Of a DNA stretch of 64,000 nt, positions 1 through 7,618 are shown one piece after another. Position numbers and translations under genes: made by a program. The DNA is from Pararhodobacter oceanensis (lineage in GTDB: Bacteria; Pseudomonadota; Alphaproteobacteria; Rhodobacterales; Rhodobacteraceae). Location: positions 310,001-374,000 of the forward strand of contig NZ_QDKM01000002.1 of assembly GCF_003076755.1 (NCBI RefSeq), given 5' to 3'. The notes beneath the pieces were generated by a model. That model had not been told where the DNA came from. It saw only the letters and a program-made list of their open reading frames with translations, and did not search any database. Within the stretch, counting starts at the first letter, position 1; every line of letters begins with the position of its first letter.

Positions 1-407
1 GCGTGACGCCCGAGGCGATCCGCGATGCCGAGACCGGCGCGGCGTTCAGCGTGCCGCTGATGATCACCGGCCCGTGGTCCGAGCCGCGGTTCCGGCTGGA
101 TCTGGAAGGGCTGGCCGAGCGGCGTCTGGCCGAAGAGCGCGAGCGGCTGGAAGCGGCGGCACGGGCCGAGGCCGAGCGGCTGCAGGAAGAGGCGCGCGCG
201 CGGCTGGAGGCCGAGGCGGAAGAGCGGCTGGGCATCACCTTGGAGGAGGGGCAATCCACCGAGGAGGCGCTGCGCCAAGGGGCCGAGGACGCGGTGAGGA
301 GCCGGTTGAACCGCCTGTTGGGCGGTGGCACAGAAGCGCCGGTTGAAGGCGCCGCGGAAGGGGCCGCTGAAGGCGCTGCCGAGGGGGCTGCGCCTGCGAG
401 CGAATAG
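1..407 (+). CDS. AsmA-family protein, C-terminal fragment (5' end outside window)
   Basis: The reading frame is open from the window edge, so the true start lies upstream. The visible part begins with a stretch typical of the end of AsmA domains (VPLMITGPWSEPRFRLDLEG), followed by about 50 residues rich in Glu, Arg, Ala and Leu that should form a coiled coil. It ends in four EGAA repeats and a PASE tail. AsmA-family proteins are inner-membrane anchored and act in the envelope, with roles in lipid transport or outer-membrane assembly in characterised members. The low-complexity tail is common in Rhodobacteraceae homologues. Family assignment rests on the short C-terminal motif only, because the AsmA core is not in the window. 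Confidence 0.7.
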   Translation, partial: VTPEAIRDAETGAAFSVPLMITGPWSEPRFRLDLEGLAERRLAEERERLEAAARAEAERLQEEARARLEAEAEERLGITLEEGQSTEEALRQGAEDAVRSRLNRLLGGGTEAPVEGAAEGAAEGAAEGAAPASE

Positions 408-753
408 GCCGATTGGCGGTTGCCGTATCGGTTTCTGCGCTGGTCGGCGGGCAGCTGGCCGGTGAATTGCGGGTGGCATTGCGCCGCGCCTGTCGGGAAG
501 TTTGTGCCTGCCAGAGGTGCTGCGCTGCGCCATCCTGACGATGAGTGCATCGGGGATTGATGGCCGTTTGATCGCACTTTGATTTCGGCGAGATGGGCGC
601 GCGGGGGCCACCAGCGGGGGTATTTCGCTTGCGGCCTGTGGTTCTGTCTCGCGGCAGGGATGCCCTTGGCTGACATCGCACCTGCGGATCATGCGCGGCG
701 CCCAAGGGGCGGTCCGCAGCGCTAAGCCACTGGCAATGCTGAATAAGGGGAGA
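408..753. other. Intergenic region without recognised gene
   Basis: This 346-base gap lies between the AsmA-like gene and the 3' end of tRNA-His. Open frames here have no family resemblance and poor start contexts. I see no clear rho-independent terminator for the tRNA, which is transcribed into this region. Nothing further can be supported. Confidence 0.5.
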
Positions 754-830
754 TGGTACCGACACCCCGGCTCGAACGGGGGACCTCTAGATCCACAATC
801 TAGCGCTCTAACCAACTGAGCTATGTCGGC
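754..830 (-). tRNA. tRNA-His (anticodon GTG), alphaproteobacterial type without G-1
   Basis: Read on the minus strand, the 77 nt fold into a full cloverleaf. The acceptor stem is GCCGACA/TGTCGGT (a G-U pair at 1:72), the D arm GCTC/GAGC, the anticodon arm CTAGA-TTGTGGA-TCTAG with anticodon GTG, and the T arm CCCCG-TTCGAGC-CGGGG. The CCA end is encoded (754-756). The base before G1 is U, not G, and the discriminator is A73, not C73. Most bacterial tRNA-His have a G-1:C73 pair as the main identity element for HisRS. Its absence together with A73 is an established alphaproteobacterial exception, matched by a divergent HisRS. Confidence 0.97.
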
Positions 831-840
831 ACTTGCGGGC

Positions 841-869
841 CGTTTAGCGGCCCCGGCGGGCAATTGCAA
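841..869 (-). promoter_or_regulatory. Probable promoter of tRNA-His
   Basis: On the minus strand a -35-like TTGCAA (plus-strand 864-869) is separated by exactly 17 bases from a -10-like TAAACG (841-846). Transcription would begin a few bases before the tRNA 5' end at 830. The same layout precedes the SRP RNA gene. Assignment is by eye from spacing and position. Confidence 0.5.
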
Positions 870-1077
870 GAGGGCAATCACCTCGTATCGCAGAGTATTG
901 GCCGGGATTGGCGAAAGCGCCTTGGCGGAGGATTTCCGGCGGCCCTGTGATGCGGGTGAACTGCGCGGATGAACTGCGCCGATGACTTGCGCGGATCACT
1001 TGCGCCGGTGGGTGCCGCGCGCTAGGCACGGCGCAGACTTCACGACACCGCAAAATGGGCGAACCGAAAGGGCCGAT

Positions 1078-1290
1078 ATGAGCATTAACAAACAAAGCGA
1101 CATCGCCGCCAACCTGCAGATCGGGCCGACCGATCTGGGCATGGTGCGTCTGTATATCGAAGCCGAAGGGCTGCAATTGCCGCTGGATTTCGATCCCGAG
1201 GAAGCCGACGAGATTGCCGAAGAACTGCGCATTGCCGCCGAAGCCGCGCGCGCGATGACTGACGGCGGCAAGAAAGGCAAGCGGCGGTAA
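1078..1290 (+). CDS. DUF6324-like small conserved protein
   Basis: A 70-residue soluble protein beginning MSINKQSDIAANLQIG, with a central acidic helix-forming segment and a Lys/Arg-rich end (GGKKGKRR). It resembles a small conserved family of unknown function found in Rhodobacteraceae that I recall as DUF6324. The start at 1078 is chosen because similarity begins at this Met and the upstream in-frame extension is not protein-like. It is convergent with the SRP RNA gene, whose 3' end lies about 15 bases past the stop codon. No function can be assigned. Confidence 0.75.
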   Translation: MSINKQSDIAANLQIGPTDLGMVRLYIEAEGLQLPLDFDPEEADEIAEELRIAAEAARAMTDGGKKGKRR

Positions 1291-1306
1291 CGACGACTGG
1301 GGGGGA

Positions 1307-1403
1307 GGTGAGAGACCGGACACGACCCAGACGGGAATCGTTGCGGCTGCTTCCTTCCGGACCTGACCGGGTTGGCGAAACGCCTGCCCGCGCCAGCCTC
1401 TCG
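1307..1403 (-). ncRNA. ffs: Signal recognition particle 4.5S RNA (small bacterial type)
   Basis: The minus strand carries the universally conserved SRP domain IV sequence with GGTCAGGTCC, the GGAA tetraloop and AGGAAGCAGCC (plus-strand about 1343-1368), which forms the Ffh-binding hairpin. The ends pair: GAGAGGCTGG near 1400 with CCGGTCTCTC near 1309. This RNA and Ffh form the particle that targets nascent membrane proteins to FtsY and the Sec translocon. The ends are estimated from the terminal helix and from the promoter just upstream, and may be off by a few bases. Confidence 0.95.
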
Positions 1404-1408
1404 AGGCC

Positions 1409-1437
1409 CATTTAGGCAAGCGCGCCGATAGATGCAA
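1409..1437 (-). promoter_or_regulatory. Probable promoter of the SRP RNA gene
   Basis: On the minus strand TTGCAT (plus-strand 1432-1437) is followed after 17 bases by TAAATG (1409-1414), placing the start of transcription at about 1402, right at the predicted SRP RNA 5' end. Spacing and sequence match the tRNA-His promoter (TTGCAA, 17 bases, TAAACG). Confidence 0.55.
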
Positions 1438-1592
1438 GAGGGTAGCGGCAGAACTGCGGCGCGATCTGCCCGAAGATCCCGCGGCAAACCGCGGATTGCG
1501 ACCCGGCTGCTTTGTGCAATACTGAGGCGCAGGGCGCGCGCGGCATCCAGCCTCGCGCGACGGATTTGACAGCAAGGCAGCACACGCAGGCA

Positions 1593-2207
1593 ATGAGCAA
1601 ACGCGGCTATCATCACGGCAATCTGCGTCAGGCGCTGGTCGACGGGGCGCTCAACCTGATCGCCGAAAAGGGGCCGACCGGCTTTACCATGGCCGAAGCA
1701 GCGAAACAGGCCGGCGTCTCGGCGGCGGCACCTTACCGGCATTTCGCCGGGCGCGATGATCTGCTCGCCGAGATTGCCACGCAGGGCTATGAGCTGTTCG
1801 GCGATGTGCTGGAATACGCCTATGACGACGGAAAACCCTCGCCGATGGCGGCTTTCGAGGCGGTGGGCCGCGCCTATCTGGCCTTTGCGCGCAAATATCC
1901 CGGTCATTATATGGCGATGTTCGAGGCCGGATTGTCGGTCAACCAGACCGCCGATCTGGCGCGCGCGGCGACCCGTTCGGATCGGGTGATGCAGCGCGCG
2001 GCCGAGGAACTCTCGGCGCGTATCCCGATCGACCGGCGCCCGCCGGGGGCGATGTTCTCGGCCCATATCACCGCGCTAAGTCACGGAATTGTCGAGCTTT
2101 ATGCCCGCGGTAAACCCGGTGCGCGGACCCCGTTCACGCCCGAGGAGCTGCTCGAATCCGGGGTTGGTATCTATCTGCGCGGGCTCGGGCTCATCTCGGG
2201 CGACTGA
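1593..2207 (+). CDS. TetR/AcrR-family transcriptional regulator
   Basis: A 204-residue protein with an N-terminal TetR DNA-binding domain (residues about 8-60). The helix-turn-helix reads FTMAEAAKQAGVSAAAPYRH, with the characteristic YRHF end of the recognition helix. The C-terminal ligand-binding half resembles the WHG-type (TetR_C_33) group. The start at 1593 gives MSKRGYHHGNLR, the usual opening of this subgroup (GYHHGNLR). The gene lies just upstream of the DUF2852 gene on the same strand with a 103-base gap that contains a promoter-like sequence, so it may control that gene. The effector is unknown. Confidence 0.9.
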   Translation: MSKRGYHHGNLRQALVDGALNLIAEKGPTGFTMAEAAKQAGVSAAAPYRHFAGRDDLLAEIATQGYELFGDVLEYAYDDGKPSPMAAFEAVGRAYLAFARKYPGHYMAMFEAGLSVNQTADLARAATRSDRVMQRAAEELSARIPIDRRPPGAMFSAHITALSHGIVELYARGKPGARTPFTPEELLESGVGIYLRGLGLISGD

Positions 2208-2248
2208 CATTTTCACGAAAAAATCTGTGCTGCGGGTTGAACGGGGGC

Positions 2249-2278
2249 TTGCCATACCCATGTATGTAAATGTAAATA
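2249..2278 (+). promoter_or_regulatory. Candidate promoter of the DUF2852 gene
   Basis: TTGCCA (2249-2254), an 18-base spacer and TAAATA (2273-2278) lie 33-62 bases before the ATG at 2311. The spacer and -10 region are an AT-rich island in GC-rich sequence and contain two TGTA(T/A)A-type repeats that could be an operator for the adjacent TetR protein. This is inference from pattern only. Confidence 0.4.
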
Positions 2279-2310
2279 ACATTAACACCGCAGCAGAGGA
2301 GACGACTCAC

Positions 2311-2715
2311 ATGACCGCGATCACCGCATGGCCCGGACGCGCCGAAAACTGGTTGGACGATAGAGGCAAAGGTGCCTGGATCGCCGCCATGGTGCTGGGT
2401 TTCATCTTTTTCTGGCCCGTCGGGCTGGCACTATTGGCATATATGATCTGGGGAAAAGGCATGTTCGGAAAAAACTGTAGCAATCGCAAAAGCCATCACC
2501 GCGCGGCATGGAAAATGCATGCGCCCTCGGGCAATAGCGCCTTTGATTCCTATAAGGCCGAGACGCTGAAACGGCTCGAGGAAGAGCAGGAGGCCTTTGC
2601 CGAATTCCTGCGCCGCTTGCGCGAGGCGAAGGATAAATCCGAGTTCGACCAGTTCATGGACGACCGTGCGCGGCGTCGCTCCGAGGAGGCCCGCGAGGTG
2701 GAACCGGCAGGATGA
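2311..2715 (+). CDS. DUF2852-family membrane protein
   Basis: A 134-residue protein with one strongly hydrophobic segment (about residues 23-45, AAMVLGFIFFWPVGLALLAY). A cytoplasmic-looking, charged C-terminal half follows, containing FDSYKAETLKRLEEEQEAF and a helical EF-(L)-RRLREAKDKSEFDQFM stretch. This layout matches the DUF2852 family of alphaproteobacterial membrane proteins of unknown function. The start at 2311 follows a purine-rich stretch (GCAGAGGAGACGACTCAC); the longer frame upstream crosses the promoter-like region and is not protein-like. It is followed by a GC-rich palindromic repeat rather than another gene. Confidence 0.85.
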   Translation: MTAITAWPGRAENWLDDRGKGAWIAAMVLGFIFFWPVGLALLAYMIWGKGMFGKNCSNRKSHHRAAWKMHAPSGNSAFDSYKAETLKRLEEEQEAFAEFLRRLREAKDKSEFDQFMDDRARRRSEEAREVEPAG

Positions 2716-2718
2716 ATT

Positions 2719-2830
2719 GAGGGAGGTGGGGGGGGCTGCGCGCCCCCCGCACCCCCGCGCTTAGGGGGCGCAGGCGCCCCCTAAGAACCCCCCTGAAACA
2801 TAAGGTGAGTATTTAGAGCAAGATGAAGAC
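2719..2830. repeat. GC-rich palindromic intergenic repeat with GTATTTAGAGCAAGATGAAG core
   Basis: The segment has a GGGGGGC/GCCCCCC hairpin and then a perfect palindrome at 2760-2785 (12-base arms CTTAGGGGGCGC/GCGCCCCCTAAG around AG). These are followed by GAGTATTTAGAGCAAGATGAAG. The last part matches the (C)CGGGATATTT..ACAGATGA cores at 54.7, 58.1, 63.9 and 64.0 kb. Such hairpin-plus-core units are frequent intergenic repeats of Rhodobacteraceae. No T-tract follows, so a classical terminator is not evident. Confidence 0.65.
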
Positions 2831-2853
2831 GGGCTGGAGCGATCCGGCCCGTT

Positions 2854-4890
2854 TTAGTGAACCGCCATCAGACGCAGGGCGTCGAGGATCGCGGCATGGG
2901 TGTTGCGCGAGGCCACCGCGTCGCCGATGCGGAACAGGCGGAAGCTGCCCTCGGGGTTGCGGATCACGCTTTGCGGTTGCTGGGCGACGAGTTCCTCGTG
3001 ATCGAGCGCGCCGAGGTTCACCGACAAGGGTTTGAGGTCGAAATAGAGATCCTCGAGCGGGCGGGTGCCGTGGTTCACCACGATCTGGTCGTAGTGGTTT
3101 TCACGGGTGTGGGCGCTGTAATCGGTGCCGATCACGGCGCGCAACTGGTTGCCCTCGGGGTGCACGGATTGCAGGCGCCAGGTGACGGTGAAGGTGACGT
3201 CTTTGTCCTGCATGGCGCGCATATAGGGCGTGAGGTTCATCGCCATCACCTCGGGCGCGAAGCTGCGGTCGGGGGTCATGATTTCCACTTTGGCGCCGCT
3301 ATTGGCAATCATTTCAGCGGCTTGCAGGCCAGCGTGATCGCCGGCGTCGTCATAGACCAGCACATTGCTGCCGGGTTTGACGTCGCCCGAGAGGATGTCC
3401 CAGCTGGAAATCACATGGGCGTTGCCCTCGGTCAGCACCTCGGTGAAGGGCAGGCCGCCGGTGGCGATGATCACGATATCTGGGTTCTCACCGGTGATAT
3501 CCTCGGCGTCGGCGATTGTGTTAAACCGGAAATTAACCCCCAGATGCGCGCATTCACCCATGCGCCAGTCGATGATGCCGATCATTTCCTTTTTGCGCGG
3601 GCTTTGGGCGGTGAGCCTGATTTGCCCGCCGGGCTGGTCTGCGGCCTCGAAGACGGTGACCTTATGGCCGCGCTCACCGGCGACGCGCGCGGCCTCGAGC
3701 CCGGCGGGGCCGGCGCCGACGATCACCACATGTTTGGGGCTCTCGGCCTCGGGGATGTCATGCGGCAGGGTCTCTTCGCGGCCCGAGGCGGCGTTGTGGA
3801 TGCAGAACGCCAGGCCGCCCTGATAGATCCGGTCGAGGCAGTAGTTCGCGCCGACGCAGGGGCGGATGCGGTCTTCGGTCTTATTGGCGATTTTGCGCAC
3901 CAGATGCGGCTCGGTCAGATGGGCGCGGGTCATGCCGATCATATCCACCGCGCCCGAGGCGACGGCGTGGCGCGCGGTGGCGACATCGGGGACGCGGGCG
4001 GCGTGGAAAATCGGGATATCGACGGATTTCTTCACCTCGGCCGCGCAGGCCAGATGCGGCGCCGAGGGCATGCCCTGGATCGGGATCACATCGGTGAGGC
4101 CGGCGTCGGTCTCGATATGGCCGCGGATGATGTTGAGGAAGTCGACCATGCCAGAGGCTTTGAACCTCTGCCCGACTTCGATACCCTCGGCGGGGGAGGT
4201 GCCGCCGGGCAGGCGCTCGTCGGCGACATAGCGCATGCCGAGGAGGAAATCCTCGCCGACACGCTCGCGGCAGGCTTTGAGCACGGCGAGGGGGAAGGCC
4301 ATGCGGTTGTCCAATGAGCCGCCCCAGGGTGCGTCGAGTTCATTGGTTAATGGCGAGACGAATTGATCCATCAAATGGCCGTAGCATTCGAACTCGACGC
4401 CATCCATGCCGCCCGCCTTCATCCGTTCGGCGGCGTCGGCGTAGTCCTGGATTACCCGCTCGATGTCCCAGTCTTCCATTTTCTTGGTAAAGGCGCGGTG
4501 GGCGGGTTCGCGTTCATGGCCGGGCGAGAGCACCGGCAGCCAGTCGCCCTTGTCCCAGCGGGTGCGGCGGCCGAGATGGGTGAGCTGGATCATCACCGCC
4601 GCGCCATGTTCGTGCACCGCGTCGGTCATTTCGCGGATATAGGGCACGACCTCGTCTTTCCACGCGAGGATATTGTTGAACACCGGCGGGCTGTCGCGCG
4701 AGATACTGGCGGAACCGGCGGTCATGGTTAATGCCACCCCGCCCTTGGCGCGTTCGACATGATATTCGCGGTAACGGCCCTTGGGCATCCCGTCCTCGGG
4801 GTAGGCGGGCTCATGGGCGGTAAAGACAATCCGGTTGCGCAGCGTCAGATGCTTGAGTTGAAACGGCTGAAGAAGAGGATCATTGGACAT
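2854..4890 (-). CDS. FMN/Fe-S/FAD oxidoreductase of the TMADH/OYE family, N-methylproline or dimethylglycine demethylase-like
   Basis: A 678-residue protein with an N-terminal Old-Yellow-Enzyme TIM barrel (residues 1-335) and a C-terminal dinucleotide-binding region starting VVIVGAGPAGLEAARVAGE (about 388). This is the trimethylamine dehydrogenase/2,4-dienoyl-CoA reductase architecture. The iron-sulfur motif between them has Cys345, Cys351 and Cys363, but Ala348 stands where trimethylamine dehydrogenase has its second cysteine. The divergent LysR gene and the MttB-like gene downstream of it point to methylated amine breakdown. Within the family the closest roles are N-methylproline (stachydrine pathway) or dimethylglycine demethylation. 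The substrate is inferred from context; a generic NADH:flavin oxidoreductase is the fallback. Confidence 0.85.
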   Translation of the reverse strand: MSNDPLLQPFQLKHLTLRNRIVFTAHEPAYPEDGMPKGRYREYHVERAKGGVALTMTAGSASISRDSPPVFNNILAWKDEVVPYIREMTDAVHEHGAAVMIQLTHLGRRTRWDKGDWLPVLSPGHEREPAHRAFTKKMEDWDIERVIQDYADAAERMKAGGMDGVEFECYGHLMDQFVSPLTNELDAPWGGSLDNRMAFPLAVLKACRERVGEDFLLGMRYVADERLPGGTSPAEGIEVGQRFKASGMVDFLNIIRGHIETDAGLTDVIPIQGMPSAPHLACAAEVKKSVDIPIFHAARVPDVATARHAVASGAVDMIGMTRAHLTEPHLVRKIANKTEDRIRPCVGANYCLDRIYQGGLAFCIHNAASGREETLPHDIPEAESPKHVVIVGAGPAGLEAARVAGERGHKVTVFEAADQPGGQIRLTAQSPRKKEMIGIIDWRMGECAHLGVNFRFNTIADAEDITGENPDIVIIATGGLPFTEVLTEGNAHVISSWDILSGDVKPGSNVLVYDDAGDHAGLQAAEMIANSGAKVEIMTPDRSFAPEVMAMNLTPYMRAMQDKDVTFTVTWRLQSVHPEGNQLRAVIGTDYSAHTRENHYDQIVVNHGTRPLEDLYFDLKPLSVNLGALDHEELVAQQPQSVIRNPEGSFRLFRIGDAVASRNTHAAILDALRLMAVH

Positions 4891-4994
4891 ATCGGACTCC
4901 GCTTGGTTTGGCTCAACTTGGACCGCAACTAGGGCTTTTCACAAGCTAAATTTTAGGCCAGACTGGCATGATCAGGGTTTATGCGTGAGGGGGT

Positions 4995-5894
4995 ATGGCG
5001 GGGTTCAGACGGCAGGTGTCTTCGCTGAGCGCTTTGGCGACATTCGAAGCGGCGGCGCGGCTTTTGGGATTCACCCGTGCGGCCGAGGAATTGGGTGTGA
5101 CGCAGGCGGCGGTGTCGCGGCAGATCAAGCTGCTGGAGGCGGAGCTCAACACGCCCTTGTTCCTGCGCGGGCACCGCAAGGTGGAGCTGACACCGGCGGG
5201 TCTGGTGCTGTCGCGGGCGCTGACCGGCGCCTTTGATCAGGTCTCCGAGGCGCTGGACACGATCCGGCGTCCGACGGCGACCAATATCGTGACGCTGGGG
5301 GCGACGCTGGGCTTTATGCATTTCTGGCTGTTGCCGCGGTTGCCGGCGTTTCGCGCGGCGCATCCGCAGGTGCAATTGCGGCTGGTCTCGCAGGATACGG
5401 GCTTTGACCTGCGGCGTGATCCGGTGGATGTTTTAATCCAGTATAGCCTACCGAAACTGGACGGCGCGCGCTGTCTGGAGGTGCTGCCGGATGTGGTGTT
5501 TCCGGTCGCCGCGCCGGGGTTCGTGACCCAAGATGATCCGGCGCTGGATGAACTGCCGCTGATCGGTTGCGATTGGGTGGAGCCGACATGGTTAAGCTGG
5601 CGGCGCTGGGCGCAACTGGCCGAGCTTCCGCCGCTGCCCAAGGCGAATGCGGTGCGGTTCAGCCAATATACCGATGCGATCTATACCGCGATGAGCGGGC
5701 AGGGTGTGGCGCTGGGCTGGAAGTCATTGATCGGCCCGCAATTGCAGGACGGGCGCTTGCAACGGCTGGGCAGGCGGCAGGTGGTGCCCGAAGAGGCGCA
5801 TTGCCTGTTCGTGCCGACGACGCGGGCACAGGGACGCGGCGCGCGGCATCTGACCGAATGGCTGGTGGCGGTGTTTCAGGCGGATCAGGCATAA
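4995..5894 (+). CDS. LysR-family transcriptional regulator (GcvA-like)
   Basis: A 299-residue regulator with the LysR winged HTH at residues 6-65 (ALATFEAAARLLGFTRAAEE and VTQAAVSRQIKLLE) and a periplasmic-binding-protein-like effector domain from about 90. The SALATFEAAARLLGFTRAAEELGVTQ pattern is typical of the GcvA-like branch. The gene is divergent from the oxidoreductase gene with a 104-base shared control region and lies upstream of the MttB-like gene. It is therefore the likely regulator of both, responding to the methylated substrate. The start at 4995 is the first Met before the HTH; a GAGGGGGT purine run precedes it. Confidence 0.92.
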   Translation: MAGFRRQVSSLSALATFEAAARLLGFTRAAEELGVTQAAVSRQIKLLEAELNTPLFLRGHRKVELTPAGLVLSRALTGAFDQVSEALDTIRRPTATNIVTLGATLGFMHFWLLPRLPAFRAAHPQVQLRLVSQDTGFDLRRDPVDVLIQYSLPKLDGARCLEVLPDVVFPVAAPGFVTQDDPALDELPLIGCDWVEPTWLSWRRWAQLAELPPLPKANAVRFSQYTDAIYTAMSGQGVALGWKSLIGPQLQDGRLQRLGRRQVVPEEAHCLFVPTTRAQGRGARHLTEWLVAVFQADQA

Positions 5895-6010
5895 GCCCAG
5901 ATCATTCATCCGCAATCAATTAATGCCCGTTACAGGCGCGGATCTGCGGCCTAACATGGGGCGCTCGCACTGGCTGCGACACCCTTCCATTTGTTGACAG
6001 GCAGACCAAG

Positions 6011-7555
6011 ATGACACTAGTTGAAACTCCACCGCGCGGGCGTTCTGGCCGCGCTGCACGGCGTGCGGAACGGGCGATCCACAGCACCCATGGCGCGGTG
6101 CCCTATATCACCCGCGGCATTCCCACCTATGATATTCTGGGCGAGGAAAGCCTGCAGCGGATCGAGGCCGCCGCCGACCGGATTCTGGCCGAGACCGGCA
6201 TTGATTTTCGCGATGACGAGGAGGCGCTGCGGCTCTGGCGTGAGGCGGGGGCGCAGGTCAACGGGGTCAATGTGCGGTTCGAGAAGGGGATGCTGCGCGA
6301 GCTCCTCAAAACCGCGCCCAGCGAGTTCACCCAACACGCGCGCAACCCCGCCAATTCGGTGCAGATCGGCGGCAATAATGTCGTGTTTTCACCGGCTTAC
6401 GGCTCACCCTTTGTGATGGATCTCGACAAGGGGCGGCGCTTTGGCACCATCGAGGATTTCGAGAATTTCATCAAATTGGGCCAGTCCTCGCCGTGGTTGC
6501 ATCATTCGGGCGGCACGATTTGCGAGCCGACGGATATCGCGGTGAACAAGCGCCATCTGGATATGGTTTACGCGCATATCAAATACTCGGATCGCGGGTT
6601 TCTGGGCTCGGTGACGGCGCAGGACCGCGCCGAAGATACGATTGAAATGGCGCGGATCCTGTTCGGGCGTGAGTTTGCCGACCAGAATTGCGTGATCATG
6701 GGGAATTTTAACGTGAATTCGCCCTTGGTCTGGGACGGCACGATGACCACCGGCATGCGCGCCTATGCCAAGGCGGGGCAGGCGGTGGTCTTGGTGCCCT
6801 TCATCTTGGGCGGCGCGATGGGGCCGGTGACCACGGCGGGGGCAATCGCGCAGGCGCTGGCCGAAACCATGGCCGGTTGCGCTTTGGTGCAACTCGAGCG
6901 GCCGGGCGCGCCGGTGGTGTTTGGCAACTTCCTGTCGTCGATGTCGCTGCGTTCGGGCTCGCCGACCTTTGGCACGCCGGAACCGGCGATCGGCTCGATG
7001 GTGATCGGGCAATTGGCGCGGCGTTTGGGCCTGCCGCTGCGCTGCGCGGGGAATTTCACCAACTCGAAACTGCCCGACGCGCAGGCGATGACCGAGGGCA
7101 CGATGTCGATGCTCTCGGCGGTGCATTGCGGGGGCAATTTCATCCTGCATTCGGCCGGTTTTCTCGACGGTCTTCTGTCGATGTCCTATGAGAAATTCGT
7201 CATGGACACCGATCTTTGCGGCGGGTTGCACGCCTATCTCAAGGGCGTGGTGGTGGACGAGAATTCGCTGGCCATCGACGCCTTTGCCGAGGTCGGGCCG
7301 GGCAACCATTTCTTTGGCTGTCAGCACACGTTGGCGAACTATGAGACCGCGTTTTGGGACAGCGATATGTCCGACAATGAGCCCTATGAGAAATGGCTGG
7401 CAGGCGGCGAAGTGGATGCCGCGACGCGGGCCAATAAGCTGTGGAAAAAGCGGCTGGCCGAATATGTCGCGCCACCCTTGGACGCGGGAATTGACGAGGC
7501 GTTGCAAGAGTTTATCCACAAACAAAAGGCGTCAAAAGCCGATCAGTGGTATTGA
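6011..7555 (+). CDS. MttB-superfamily corrinoid-dependent methyltransferase without pyrrolysine
   Basis: A 514-residue protein of the trimethylamine methyltransferase (MttB) superfamily, recognisable by its TIM-barrel pattern and segments such as GGTICEPTDIAVNKRHLDMV, LGGAMGPVTTAGAIAQALAE and the glycine-rich GNFTNSKLPDAQAMTEGTMS. No in-frame stop interrupts it, so it is a non-pyrrolysine member. Characterised members transfer a methyl group from glycine betaine, proline betaine or carnitine to the cobalt of a cognate corrinoid protein. A corrinoid protein at 53.1 kb and an activator at 33.3 kb complete the set. It follows the LysR gene after 116 bases. The substrate is not determined; proline betaine would fit the neighbouring demethylase. 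Confidence 0.9.
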   Translation: MTLVETPPRGRSGRAARRAERAIHSTHGAVPYITRGIPTYDILGEESLQRIEAAADRILAETGIDFRDDEEALRLWREAGAQVNGVNVRFEKGMLRELLKTAPSEFTQHARNPANSVQIGGNNVVFSPAYGSPFVMDLDKGRRFGTIEDFENFIKLGQSSPWLHHSGGTICEPTDIAVNKRHLDMVYAHIKYSDRGFLGSVTAQDRAEDTIEMARILFGREFADQNCVIMGNFNVNSPLVWDGTMTTGMRAYAKAGQAVVLVPFILGGAMGPVTTAGAIAQALAETMAGCALVQLERPGAPVVFGNFLSSMSLRSGSPTFGTPEPAIGSMVIGQLARRLGLPLRCAGNFTNSKLPDAQAMTEGTMSMLSAVHCGGNFILHSAGFLDGLLSMSYEKFVMDTDLCGGLHAYLKGVVVDENSLAIDAFAEVGPGNHFFGCQHTLANYETAFWDSDMSDNEPYEKWLAGGEVDAATRANKLWKKRLAEYVAPPLDAGIDEALQEFIHKQKASKADQWY

Positions 7556-7618
7556 TCGCCCCTTGGAAGGCGCGCCGATCCGTTGCATGGTCGGCGCGCA
7601 ATTTACCTTGGGGGAACA

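Noticed and set aside
235-765. Minus-strand open frame of 176 codons
   Set aside because: Overlaps the AsmA end and intergenic DNA, Arg/Pro-rich shadow composition, no family features.
2760-2785. Perfect 12-base palindrome as terminator of the DUF2852 gene
   Set aside because: No T-tract on either side; better explained as part of the dispersed hairpin repeat.
3300-4317. Plus-strand open frames opposite the TMADH-like gene
   Set aside because: Gly/His/Asp-rich shadow translation; the minus-strand gene has clear motifs throughout.
5895-6010. Cobalamin riboswitch before the MttB-like gene
   Set aside because: Only 116 bases and no B12-box-like conserved sequence.
6011-7555. Pyrrolysine-containing trimethylamine methyltransferase
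   Set aside because: The frame has no internal TAG, so the protein is a non-pyrrolysine MttB homologue; trimethylamine as substrate is unlikely.
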